Shown here in pieces: positions 33,592 through 43,026 of a stretch of 64,000 nt of DNA (position 1 is the first letter of the stretch; every line of letters starts with the position of its first letter). The DNA comes from Hyperoplus lanceolatus. Lineage: Eukaryota; Chordata; Actinopteri; Uranoscopiformes; Ammodytidae. The translations under genes were made by a program, and so were the position numbers. Location of the stretch: assembly GCA_026929865.2 (NCBI GenBank), contig CM049414.1, positions 3,105,001 through 3,169,000 on the forward strand. Reading direction: 5' to 3'. The notes under the pieces are model-generated. The model ran no database searches. It was not told where the DNA came from and saw nothing but the letters and a program-made list of their open reading frames with translations.

Positions 33592-34071
33592 TGCCCGGTG
33601 CTCCTCCACGCACAACTGCATGGCCACCCACCTGCTTACGCAAAGCTGAATTCAGTGTGAAAAGGAACAAGGACCTGTTATTTCCAGGATCAACCCCTGG
33701 CCTGGGCCATCACTCTGCCCCACTCAGCCTAACAACCGCCAGGAAGACCCCTTACTAACCCTACGCCGGATGACCCCACAACTCTACAGCATGCAGTGAC
33801 GGTCCCCTGCATGTTGAGGCTCCCAGACCAATGCACAGAGGTCAAAAGGTCGCCAGGTATGCCAAATGTCCTTTTCAGTCAAATGTTGGCGGGTTGTAGT
33901 GAAATGCTGATCAACTGAGATCTCAGTAAAACGTTGGTGGGTTGTAGTGAACCACTGACCCAAGGTTGGTCTTGCTGGCTGCATGTTTTGCTTTCCAAAA
34001 GCCCGCGCAAAGGGGGCCAGGCATGCTACATGTCATTTCGATTTTCGGGCCGAAAATGCTCTCCTTCTCAG

Positions 34072-34143
34072 TCCTCGTTAGTATAGTGGACAGTATCTCC
34101 GCCTGTCACGCGGAAGACCGGGGTTCGATTCCCCGACAGGGAG
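34072..34143 (+). tRNA. tRNA-Asp(GTC), array copy 6, acceptor mismatch
   Basis: 72 nt. Consensus except the 3' acceptor ACAGGGA, which leaves C5-A68 unpaired. TTTT terminator present. Confidence 0.88.
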
Positions 34144-34283
34144 TAACATAGTTTTCTACCAACTGGGCATATGCACAAAGGTCAAGAGGGGTCGCCAGGT
34201 ATGCTATGCGGTGGCGTGTAATAAATGTAATTTCGGTCAAATCCCTTGAGCCGCTTTACGTGCCGAAATACTCGCCGAATCAG

Positions 34284-34345
34284 TCCTTGTTAGTATGGTG
34301 GGCAGCATCACGCGGAAGACCGGTGTTCCATTCCCAGTCGGGGAG
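34284..34345 (+). pseudogene. tRNA-Asp relic, anticodon arm deleted (copy 5)
   Basis: 62-nt relic, sequence as in the other units. Confidence 0.9.
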
Positions 34346-34579
34346 TGACTGAGTTCTCTAACAACTGCGTGACATTCACTGGGACGCTCAAAAGAGATAC
34401 AGTAGGTTCAACTGTGTCCAAGTACGTATGTCTAATTACGGTTAAAAGTCTGACTGGTGCAGAGAGTGCCAGTTTGTCTGCCTGCCTGCCTTTCTGCCTC
34501 CAGTTTAATGTAATAGCCTGTGGGCAGTGCAATAGACTCTGCAGTTGTCTGACAATTGAACTTTACTCACGCCAAAGAG

Positions 34580-34652
34580 TGTTTCCGCCCGGTTTCGAAC
34601 CGGGGACCTTTCGCGTGTGAGGCGAACGTGATAACCACTACACTACGGAAAC
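34580..34652 (-). tRNA. tRNA-Val(CAC), array copy 3
   Basis: 73 nt. Matches the vertebrate tRNA-Val-CAC consensus: GTTTCCGTAGTGTAGTGG, loop CTCACAC, box B GGTTCGAAACC, fully paired acceptor. The best CAC copy in the window. The unit has a 12-bp deletion in the downstream spacer. Confidence 0.96.
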
Positions 34653-35088
34653 TGGCATATGTATTCACCACGAAGATCCGCGCGGCCACCCACCTGCTTA
34701 CTCAACACAGAATTATATTACCCAGTTTGAAGAGGAATAAGGACCTGGGTTTCCAGGGTGACCCCCTGACCTGGGCCTGCGCACTGCCCCACTCAGTCTC
34801 ACCAGGCCCGGCCTGACCACCTTCAAGAACACCCCCTGGCTGGCCTGGGCCATCCCTTTTCTACCGACTGCGTCATATTCACTAAGGTGCTCAAAGGAGT
34901 TACAGTAGCATCAACTGTGTCCAAGCACATATGCTCAATTACGATGAAAAGTCTGACTCAACCTGATAGTCTTTGTCTGTTCCCATTTGTAGGCAATTGT
35001 GTTGCATCGTGTAGGCAGTGGCGCACACTCTGCAGCTGGCTGACAATTGAGCTGAGTACAATTTGACCTTAACACTTACGCCAAAGAG

Positions 35089-35161
35089 TGTTTCCGCCCG
35101 GTCTCGAACAGGGGACCTTTCGCGTGTTAGGCGAACGTGATAACCACTACACTACGGAAAC
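35089..35161 (-). tRNA. tRNA-Val(AAC), array copy 5, T-stem mutant
   Basis: 73 nt. Same G52-to-T change as copy 4, so these two units share a recent ancestor. Confidence 0.82.
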
Positions 35162-35641
35162 TGCCCGGTGCTCCTCCACGCACAACTGCATGGCCACCCA
35201 CCTGCTTACGCAAAGCTGAATTCAGTGTGAAAAGGAACAAGGACCTGTTATTTCCAGGATCAACCCCTGGCCTGGGCCATCACTCTGCCCCACTCAGCCT
35301 AACAACCGCCAGGAAGACCCCTTACTAACCCTACGCCGGATGACCCCACAACTCTACAGCATGCAGTGACGGTCCCCTGCATGTTGAGGCTCCCAGACCA
35401 ATGCATAGAGGTCAAAAGGTCGCCAGGTATGCCAAATGTCCTTTTCAGTCAAATGTTGGCGGGTTGTAGTGAAATGCTGATCAACTGAGATCTCAGTAAA
35501 ACGTTGGTGGGTTGTAGTGAACCACTGACCCAAGGTTGGTCTTGCTGGCTGCATGTTTTGCTTTCCAAAAGCCCGTGCAAAGGGGGCCAGGCATGCTACA
35601 TGTCATTTCGATTTTCGGGCCGAAAATGCTCTCCTTCTCAG

Positions 35642-35713
35642 TCCTCGTTAGTATAGTGGACAGTATCTCCGCCTGTCACGCGGAAGACCGGGGTTCGATT
35701 CCCTGACGGGGAG
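35642..35713 (+). tRNA. tRNA-Asp(GTC), array copy 7
   Basis: 72 nt. Acceptor fully paired. The T-stem has the same G-T wobble (CCCTG) as copy 1. TTTT terminator present. Confidence 0.93.
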
Positions 35714-35853
35714 TAAAATAGTTTTCTACCAACTGGGCATATGCACAAAGGTCAAGAGGGGTCGCCAGGTATGCTATGCGGTGGCGTGTAATAAATGTAA
35801 TTTCGGTCAAATCCCTTGAGCCGCTTTACGTGCCGAAATACTCGCCGAATCAG

Positions 35854-35915
35854 TCCTTGTTAGTATGGTGGGCAGCATCACGCGGAAGACCGGTGTTCCC
35901 TTCCCAGTCGGGGAG
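35854..35915 (+). pseudogene. tRNA-Asp relic, anticodon arm deleted (copy 6)
   Basis: 62-nt relic with GTTCCCTTCC in the T-arm. Confidence 0.9.
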
Positions 35916-36157
35916 TGACTGAGTTCTCTAACAACTGCGTGACATTCACTGGGACGCTCAAAAGAGATACAGTAGGTTCAACTGTGTCCAAGTACGTATG
36001 TCTAATTACGGTCAAAAGTCTGACTGGTGCAGAGAGTGCCAGTTTGTCTGCCTGCCTGTCTTTCTGCTTTCCTGCTTCCAGTTTAATGTAATAGCCTGTG
36101 GGCAGTGCAATAGACTCTGCAGTTGTCTGACAATTGAACTTTACTCACGCCAAAGAG

Positions 36158-36230
36158 TGCTTCCGCCCGGTTTCAAACCGGGGACCTTTCGCGTGTGAGG
36201 CGAACGTGATAACCACTACACTACGGAAAC
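36158..36230 (-). tRNA. tRNA-Val(CAC), array copy 4, T-loop mutant
   Basis: 73 nt. Anticodon CAC. Box B is GGTTTGAAACC (conserved C56 to T), and the 3' acceptor carries GGAAGC. Likely inactive; the T-loop change is shared with copy 5. Confidence 0.75.
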
Positions 36231-36666
36231 TGGCATATTTATTCACCACGAAGATCCGCGCGGCCACCCACCTGCTTACTCAACACAGAATTATATTACC
36301 CAGTTTGAAGAGGAATAAGGACCTGGGTTTCCAGGGTGACCCCCTGACCTGGGCCTGCACACTGCCCCACTCAGTCTCACCAGGCCCGGCCTGACCACCT
36401 GCAGGAACACCCCCTGGCTGGCCTGGGCCATCCCTTTTCTACCGACTGCGTCATATTCATTGAGGTGCTCAAAGGAGTTACAGTAGCATCAACTGTGTCC
36501 AAGCACATATGCTCAATTACGGTGAAAAGTCTGACTCAACCTGATAGTCTTTGTCTGTTCCCATTTGTAGGCAATTGTGTTGCATCGTGTAGGCAGTGGC
36601 GCACACTCTGCAGCTGGCTGACAATTGAGCTGAGTACAATTTGACCTTAACACTTACGCCAAAGAG

Positions 36667-36739
36667 TGTTTCCGCCCGGTCTCGAACCGGGGACCTTTCG
36701 CGTGTTAGGCGAACGTGATAACCACTACACTACGGAAAC
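36667..36739 (-). tRNA. tRNA-Val(AAC), array copy 6
   Basis: 73 nt. Consensus copy with AAC anticodon and box B GGTTCGAGACC. Confidence 0.94.
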
Positions 36740-37182
36740 TGCCCGGTGCTCCTCCACGCACAACTGCGCGGCCACCCACCTGCTTACGCAACACTGAATT
36801 CAGTGTGAAAAGGAACGAGGACCTGTTATTTCGAGGATCAACCCCTGGCCTGGGCCATCACTCTGCCCCACTCAGCCTAAGAACCGCCAGGAAGACCCCT
36901 TACTAACCCTACGCCGGATGACCCCACAACTCTACAGCATGCAGTGACGGTCCCCTGCATGTTGAGGCTCCCAGACCAATGCACAGAGGTCAAATGTTGG
37001 CGGGTTGTAGTGAAATGCTGATCAACTGACATCTCAGTAAAACGTTGGTGGGTTGTAGTGAACCACTGACCCAAGGTTGGTCTTGCTGGCTGCATGTTTT
37101 GCTTTCCAAAAGCCCGCGCAAAGGGGGCCAGGCATGCTAGATGTCATTTCGATTTTCGGGCCGAAAATGCTCTCCTTCTCAG

Positions 37183-37254
37183 TCCTTGTTAGTATAGTGG
37201 ACAGTATCTCCGCCTGTCACGCGGAAGACCGGGGTTCGATTCCCCGACAGGGAG
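37183..37254 (+). tRNA. tRNA-Asp(GTC), array copy 8, T5-A68 acceptor pair
   Basis: 72 nt. The 5' acceptor is TCCTTGT and the 3' strand ACAGGGA, so position 5-68 is a T-A pair in place of C-G. Pairing is complete. TTTT terminator present. Confidence 0.95.
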
Positions 37255-37394
37255 TAACATAGTTTTCTACCAACTGGGCATATGCACAAAGGTCAAGAGG
37301 GGTCGCCAGGTATGCTATGCGGTGGCGTGTAATAAATGTAATTTCGGTCAAATCCCTTGAGCCGCTTTACGTGCCGAAATACTCGCCGAATCAG

Positions 37395-37456
37395 TCCTTG
37401 TTAGTATTGTGGGCAGCATCACGCGGAAGACCGGTGTTCCATTCCCAGTCGGGGAG
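37395..37456 (+). pseudogene. tRNA-Asp relic, anticodon arm deleted (copy 7)
   Basis: 62-nt relic with TATTGTGGG in place of TATGGTGGG. Confidence 0.9.
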
Positions 37457-37698
37457 TGACTGAGTTCTCTAACAACTGCGTGACATTCACTGGGACGCTC
37501 AAAAGAGATACAGTAGGTTCAACTGTGTCCAAGTACGTATGTCTAATTACAGTTAAAAGTCTGACTGGTGCAGAGAGTGCCAGTTTGTCTGCCTGCCTGC
37601 CTTTCTGCTTTCCTGCTTCCAGTTTAATGTAATAGCCTGTGGGCAGTGCAATAGACTCTGCAGTTGTCTGACAATTGAACTTTACTCACGCCAAAGAG

Positions 37699-37771
37699 TG
37701 CTTCCGCCCGGTTTCAAACCGGGGACCTTTCGCGTGTGAGGCGAACGTGATAACCACTAAACTACGGAAAC
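37699..37771 (-). tRNA. tRNA-Val(CAC), array copy 5, box A and T-loop mutant
   Basis: 73 nt. Anticodon CAC. Box A reads GTAGTTTAGTGG and box B GGTTTGAAACC. Two promoter-element changes make this a likely pseudogene. Confidence 0.72.
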
Positions 37772-38207
37772 TGGCATATTTATTCACCACGAAGATCCGC
37801 GCGGCCACCCACCTGCTTACTCAACACAGAATTATATTACCCAGTTTGAAGAGGAATAAGGACCTGGGTTTCCAGGGTGACCCCCTGACCTGGGCCTGCA
37901 CACTGCCCCACTCAGTCTCACCAGGCCCGGCCTGACCACCTGCAGGAACACCCCCTGGCTGGCCTGGGCCATCCCTTTTCTACCGACTGCGTCATATTCA
38001 TTGAGGTGCTCAAAGGAGTTACAGTAGCATCAACTGTGTCCAAGCACATATGCTCAATTACGGTGAAAAGTCTGACTCAACCTGATAGTCTTTGTCTGTT
38101 CCCATTTGTAGGCAATTGTGTTGCATCGTGTAGGCAGTGGCGCACACTCTGCAGCTGGCTGACAATTGAGCTGAGTACAATTTGACCTTAACACTTACGC
38201 CAAAGAG

Positions 38208-38280
38208 TGTTTCCGCCCGGTCTCGAACCGGGGACCTTTCGCGTGTTAGGCGAACGTGATAACCACTACACTACGGAAAC
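38208..38280 (-). tRNA. tRNA-Val(AAC), array copy 7
   Basis: 73 nt. Consensus AAC copy. Confidence 0.94.
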
Positions 38281-38723
38281 TGCCCAGTGCTCCTCCACGC
38301 ACAACTGCGCGGCCACCCACCTGCTTACGCAACGCTGAATTCAGTGTGAAAAGGAACGAGGACCTGTTATTTCCAGGATCAACCCCTGGCCTGGGCCATC
38401 ACTCTGCCCCACTCAGCCTAAGAACCGCCAGGAAGACCCCTTACTAACCCTACGCCGGATGACCCCACAACTCTACAGCATGCAGTGACGGTCCCCTGCA
38501 TGTTGAGGCTCCCAGACCAATGCACAGAGGTCAAATGTTGGCGGGTTGTAGTGAAATGCTGATCAACTGACATCTCAGTAAAACGTTGGTGGGTTGTAGT
38601 GAACCACTGACCCAAGGTTGGTCTTGCTGGCTGCATGTTTTGCTTTCCAAAAGCCCGCGCAAAGGGGGCCAGGCATGCTACATGTCATTTCGATTTTCGG
38701 GCCGAAAATGCTCTCCTTCTCAG

Positions 38724-38795
38724 TCCTTGTTAGTATAGTGGACAGTATCTCCGCCTGTCACGCGGAAGACCGGGGTTCGATTCCCCGACAGGGAG
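38724..38795 (+). tRNA. tRNA-Asp(GTC), array copy 9, T5-A68 acceptor pair
   Basis: 72 nt. Same paired T5-A68 state as copy 8; otherwise consensus. Confidence 0.95.
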
Positions 38796-38935
38796 TAACA
38801 TAGTTTTCTACCAACTGGGCATATGCACAAAGGTCAAGAGGGGTCGCCAGGTATGCTATGCGGTGGCGTGTAATAAATGTAATTTCGGTCAAATCCCTTG
38901 AGCCGCTTTACGTGCCGAAATACTCGCCGAATCAG

Positions 38936-38997
38936 TCCTTGTTAGTATTGTGGGCAGCATCACGCGGAAGACCGGTGTTCCATTCCCAGTCGGGGAG
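38936..38997 (+). pseudogene. tRNA-Asp relic, anticodon arm deleted (copy 8)
   Basis: 62-nt relic with TATTGTGGG, as in the preceding unit. Confidence 0.9.
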
Positions 38998-39239
38998 TGA
39001 CTGAGTTCTCTAACAACTGCGTGACATTCACTGGGACGCTCAAAAGAGATACAGTAGGTTCAACTGTGTCCAAGTACGTATGTCTAATTACGGTTAAAAG
39101 TCTGACTGGTGCAGAGAGTGCCAGTTTGTCTGCCTGCCTGCCTTTCTGCTTTCCTGCTTCCAGTTTAATGTAATAGCCTGTGGGCAGTGCAATAGACTCT
39201 GCAGTTGTCTGACAATTGAACTTTACTCACGCCAAAGAG

Positions 39240-39312
39240 TGTTTCCGCCCGGTTTCGAACCGGGGACCTTTCGCGTGTGAGGCGAACGTGATAACCACTA
39301 CACTACAGAAAC
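39240..39312 (-). tRNA. tRNA-Val(CAC), array copy 6
   Basis: 73 nt. Anticodon CAC, box B GGTTCGAAACC intact. The acceptor starts GTTTCTG (wobble pair). Probably functional. Confidence 0.92.
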
Positions 39313-39748
39313 TGGCATATTTATTCACCACGAAGATCCGCGCGGCCACCCACCTGCTTACTCAACACAGAATTATATTACCCAGTTTGAAGAGGAATAA
39401 GGACCTGGGTTTCCAGGGTGACCCCCTGACCTGGGCCTGCGCACTGCCCCACTCAGTCTCACCAGGCCCGGCCTGACCACCTGCAGGAACACCCCCTGGC
39501 TGGCCTGGGCCATCCCTTTTCTACCGACTGCGTCATATTCACTGAGGTGCTCAAAGGAGTTACAGTAGCATCAACTGTGTCCAAGCACATATGCTCAATT
39601 ACGGTGAAAAGTCTGACTCAACCTGATAGTCTTTGTCTGTTCCCATTTGTAGGCAATTGTGTTGCATCGTGTAGGCAGTGGCGCACACTCTCCAGCTGGC
39701 TGACAATTGAGCTGAGTACAATTTGACCTTAACACTTACGCCAAAGAG

Positions 39749-39821
39749 TGTTTCCGCCCGGTCTCGAACCGGGGACCTTTCGCATGTGAGGCGAACGTGA
39801 TAACCACTACACTACGGAAAC
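39749..39821 (-). tRNA. tRNA-Val in the AAC position but with a CAC anticodon
   Basis: 73 nt. The flanks and box B (GGTTCGAGACC) are those of the Val-AAC series, but the anticodon loop is CTCACAT, with CAC and T38 as in the Val-CAC gene at 33010. It is a chimera of the two series and reads GTG codons. Confidence 0.92.
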
Positions 39822-40107
39822 TGCCCGGTGCTCCTCCACGCACAACTGCGATGGCACCCTCCTGCTTACGCAACGCAGAATTCAGTGTGAAAATGAACGA
39901 GGACCTGTTATTTCCAGGATCAACCCCTGGCCTGGGCCATCACTCTGCCCCACTCAGCCTAACAACCGCCAGGAAGACCCCTTACTAACCCTACGCCGGA
40001 TGACCCCACAACTCTACAGCATGCAGTGACGGTCCCCTGCATGTTGAGCCTCCCAGACCAATGCACAGAGGTCAAAAGGTCGCCAGGTATGCCAAATGTC
40101 CTTTCCA

Positions 40108-40149
40108 AGACAGGTGCAGGGGTCACCTTGGTGACCCTTGCACCTGTCT
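40108..40149. repeat. Long hairpin at the right edge of the tRNA array
   Basis: AGACAGGTGCAGGGGTCACC, a short centre, then GGTGACCCTTGCACCTGTCT: 20-bp arms with one mismatch. It directly follows the last array base. Confidence 0.88.
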
Positions 40150-40269
40150 CCAATCCCTCGTATCCCTCATATTGTATTACGAAACTGTGTAGTAGTGGGT
40201 AATGCTTAGAGCTAGGGATACAAGGGTTTTAGGTTCAAATCCCATATCTGCAATTTCATTTTCATTGAA

Positions 40270-40960
40270 CTTTTATTCATCCTCGAGAGACCAATTGAGG
40301 GGTGACCCTCATTTACAATGATGTTGATTTTAAACAAATTCAAAGGAAAAACAACAATACATACACAATATTCAATGCAAATACATCAAATACACAATAA
40401 TAGGTGAAGAGAAGAAAAAAAAACAATTGAAACATTTACACAGTGGTGAAGAGTGGCAGCAATTAAAATTAAATGGGTGAAAGTACAATATAGCCTAATT
40501 AAAACAGTTACAGGTAGAGTTTGGCAGATTTAAGATAGTTCGTTTAAATTGGTTAAAGGATATGAAGTTATTTAGTTTAATTTGTTGCTGTAAGTTGTTC
40601 CAGGAGTCAGGGGCACTGAAGCTAAAAGCTGTCTTTCCCAGCTCAGACCAGGCTTGTGTGACATAAAGCATAAGCATGTCAGTGCAGCGGGTCTGATAAA
40701 GCCCATCTGAAATTTGCAGCATTTTTGTTAAATAAAGAGGAAGCTTCCCGGTCAAGGCTTTGTAAATAAAAACATGCCAATGTGTGTCACGTCTCTCTTC
40801 AAGGGAGGACCACCCAACCTTTTCATACAAAAGACAATGGTGTGTGTCATAAGCATCTCCTGTGATGAACCTTAAAGCAGAGTGAAAAACAGAGTCTAGG
40901 AGTTTAAGACATGAATGTGATGCATGCCGGTAAACCACATCACCGTAATCAAGGACACCG
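40270..40960 (-). mobile_element. LINE 3' part with reverse-transcriptase C-terminal relic
   Basis: The minus-strand frame 40495-40938 reads FHSALRFITGDAYDTHHCLL, YEKVGWSSLEERR, VFIYKALTGKLPLYL and FSFSAPDSWNNLQQQIKLN, the C-terminal tail of fish LINE proteins (L2-like; exact clade uncertain). The 3'UTR runs on to about 40270. It is 5'-truncated and sits beside the tRNA array, not within it. Confidence 0.7.
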
Positions 40961-40984
40961 TTATCCGACAGTTATCCTACAGTG

Positions 40985-41630
40985 TCCGAGTGTCTGAATG
41001 GGAACATGAGTCATACTAAGGGTGTATTCACACTGGGAAAGTCCGCTAGTTCACTTGCTTTGGTCCAGACCAAATAGAGTTTAGATTTTTTTTTGTTGGT
41101 GTGGTCCACTTTCATATTGCCCCTTTTGCAAGTGAACCAGCATTAAGAAGTAAACCCACACGCTATCTGAGGTCATTCATTCATTGGACAGACATTCTGG
41201 GGTGGAGAGAAGCAGGAAGCACGAAGTGAAAACTGTGAAATATATAACTGATACGAAATGGGGTTAAAAATAATAAATACATAAAAAGGCCTACATCTAG
41301 CCTATAAATAAATAAATAAAACATAAATGTATGGTTGTTTCATATGGTTATAATATGTAGGCCTGTGTCAAAGTGTGGCTTGTAGCCTACAATGTGAAAC
41401 ATAATATTTACTGTATTTTTGCTGCTTGACGCGCGGCTCGCGAGGAATAGGCTCAATCAGCTGATTTAGTCGTGTGTCAGCTGGGTGTGAGTTCGGCGCG
41501 GCTCAGCTCCAAACTGACACAGGGATATAGGCCTATTGACGGTCCCGTAAACGTGGGAAGCAAAATAAAAACACGCACTTCATACAAAGCGCAGCGTGAA
41601 CCTGTTGTCACAGTGCGGGAGGCGCTCCCC
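40985..41630. other. Spacer with one end of a 'TAAGGGTGTATTCACACTGG' element
   Basis: Near 41018 the sequence TAAGGGTGTATTCACACTGG with TTGGTCCAGACCAAAT matches, in inverted form, the stretch ending at 62067. These look like ends of a shared transposon family. No gene was recognised. Confidence 0.4.
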
Positions 41631-41631
41631 T

Positions 41632-42203
41632 CTCAAGTCAAGTCAAGTCAAATGTATTTATAAAGCACATTTATAAACAGCGGGCACTGCCCCAAAGTGC
41701 TGTACAGGTTAAATTATAATAAAATAATCCACATTTATTACAAATAAGAAACCAAAAGAAAAACACATAAGAAAATACTCAGCTCAGCTGGTTCCGAAGG
41801 CCAGTGCAAAAAAATGTGTCTTCAGCAGACATTTAAAATTTTCCAAAGAAGTGGCAGATCTGATGTATAAAGGAAGAGAATTCCACAACTTGGGTCCAGC
41901 TACAGCGAAGGCTCTGTCTCCCCTGCTCTTCAGCTTAGACCTGGGACAGTCTAGAATACATTGGTCAGAGGACCTCAGTGCTCTGACAGGACTGTGCAGA
42001 GAGATCATCTCTGACAGATAAGGTGGCGCTAGACCATTTAGACATTTAAAAACAAACAAAAGGATTTTAAAATCTATTCTAAAAACAACAGGCAGCCAAT
42101 GAAGAGATGTCTCCTTCATCTGATCGGTGAACACATCAGCATGTTTATGCGTCCTGTCTATCAAATGTAATATATTCGCTCGGGGCTCCTGGTCAAACCA
42201 CAA
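41632..42203 (-). mobile_element. L2-like LINE 3' end with (TTGAC)n tail
   Basis: The minus-strand frame 41784-42203 contains SLHWLPVVFRIDFKILLFVF, KCLNGLAPPYLSEMI, PVRALRSSD and GDRAFAVAGPKLWNSLPLYI, a LINE reverse-transcriptase C-terminus. The 3' end at 41632-41650 is a short run of TTGAC repeats (CAAGTCAAGTCAAGTCAAAT on plus), as expected for L2/CR1-type tails. Confidence 0.82.
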
Positions 42204-42480
42204 CTAATCTTCCTAACAATGGCGACAACATCACTTTCCCATAATGTGAAGCTGACGGTGATTTATTAAAAAAGAAAAGGCACAGTGCTTCCTGCAATTG
42301 GGTCGGATCGAGTCCGGACAAATTCACACCACAAACGAACTGCAGCAGGTTAGACCCACGGCGTATGTTGCCGCAGTAACTGACTCTCGGTTGCGCTGAA
42401 CCTGCTTCCTGAAACGGAAAACTGAGAGTTTCCACTAACTCAGAGCGAGGAAACTCTGGGTTGCCTCAAAACCAGCTACC
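42204..42480. repeat. Repeat piece matching 55870-55985 in inverted form
   Basis: CAGGTTAGACCCACGGCGTA, TGTTGCCGCAGTAACTGACT, TCGGTTGCGCTGAACCTGCT and CCAGCTACCTGAAACAGGCC recur inverted at 55880-55985 and, for the last phrase, at 57132-57153. This is part of an inverted-repeat transposon family of unknown class. Confidence 0.6.
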
Positions 42481-43026
42481 TGAAACAGGCCCCTGAATCC
42501 AACTTGGAGAGTAACATTTACACCTGATATATTTGTGTGAAGGGGAACATGTCTCATGCTAAGTGTAGATGACATATTAGGTAGAGCTGTTTACCCTAAA
42601 CTACATTTTTTATTTATATTTATTTATTTTTCATACATTCAACAATTCTGTTCATTCAGATATATTCATCCTCATCAACATTCAGCAGTGAAGTGTCAGC
42701 TTCTTCAGCATCAGCTTCCATGTTGTTCCAACACTAAATTTTAGATTTAAAGCGGCAACGAGTAACATTTAAATATCTTTTAAACAGCCTCATGTTTCCT
42801 CTCATAATCATAAATTACCTTTAACAGCAAACAAGACCATCAGTGCAAAGAAAGACGTTTTTATATAGTTTTTATTACTGCATTTGATCTGGTCGTACAC
42901 CCAGTCCGATTTTCGGTTCACGCGTGCATGCTCTATGGTCACATATCCATCCGTATTGGTCGCAGATTTCAGTGTGGCGCAGGAACGCGATTTGAGAAGC
43001 CTATCACTCCAGGTGAGGGAAGGGGA

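Larger units (their letters stand above)
19911..40107. repeat. Tandem tRNA-Asp/tRNA-Val array, about 1.53-1.58 kb units
   Basis: Successive Asp genes start at 21029, 22606, (22867), 30962, 32494, 34072, 35642, 37183 and 38724, giving unit lengths of 1532, 1578, 1570, 1541 and 1541 bp in the uninterrupted part. Each unit reads: Asp(+), spacer, Asp relic(+), spacer, Val-CAC(-), spacer, Val-AAC(-), spacer. The spacers are as conserved as the genes. The array starts inside a unit, is cut by an L2-like LINE (20239-20838) and a DIRS-type insertion (23270-29830), has a 261-bp partial duplication around 22606-22866, and stops at 40107 in the middle of a unit. Confidence 0.95.

Noticed and set aside
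21384-39988. Recurring frames of 61-93 residues throughout the array (for example those starting MVLLA, MNFTH or MITTT)
   Set aside because: They are read through tRNA genes and spacers and recur only because the unit recurs. Their frames cross tRNA sequence on either strand.
40170-40260. Possible tRNA or SINE head (GGTTCAAATCC box B-like motif near 40230)
   Set aside because: A box B-like match is present, but no convincing cloverleaf or box A at the right distance was found, and no A-rich or LINE-related tail follows.
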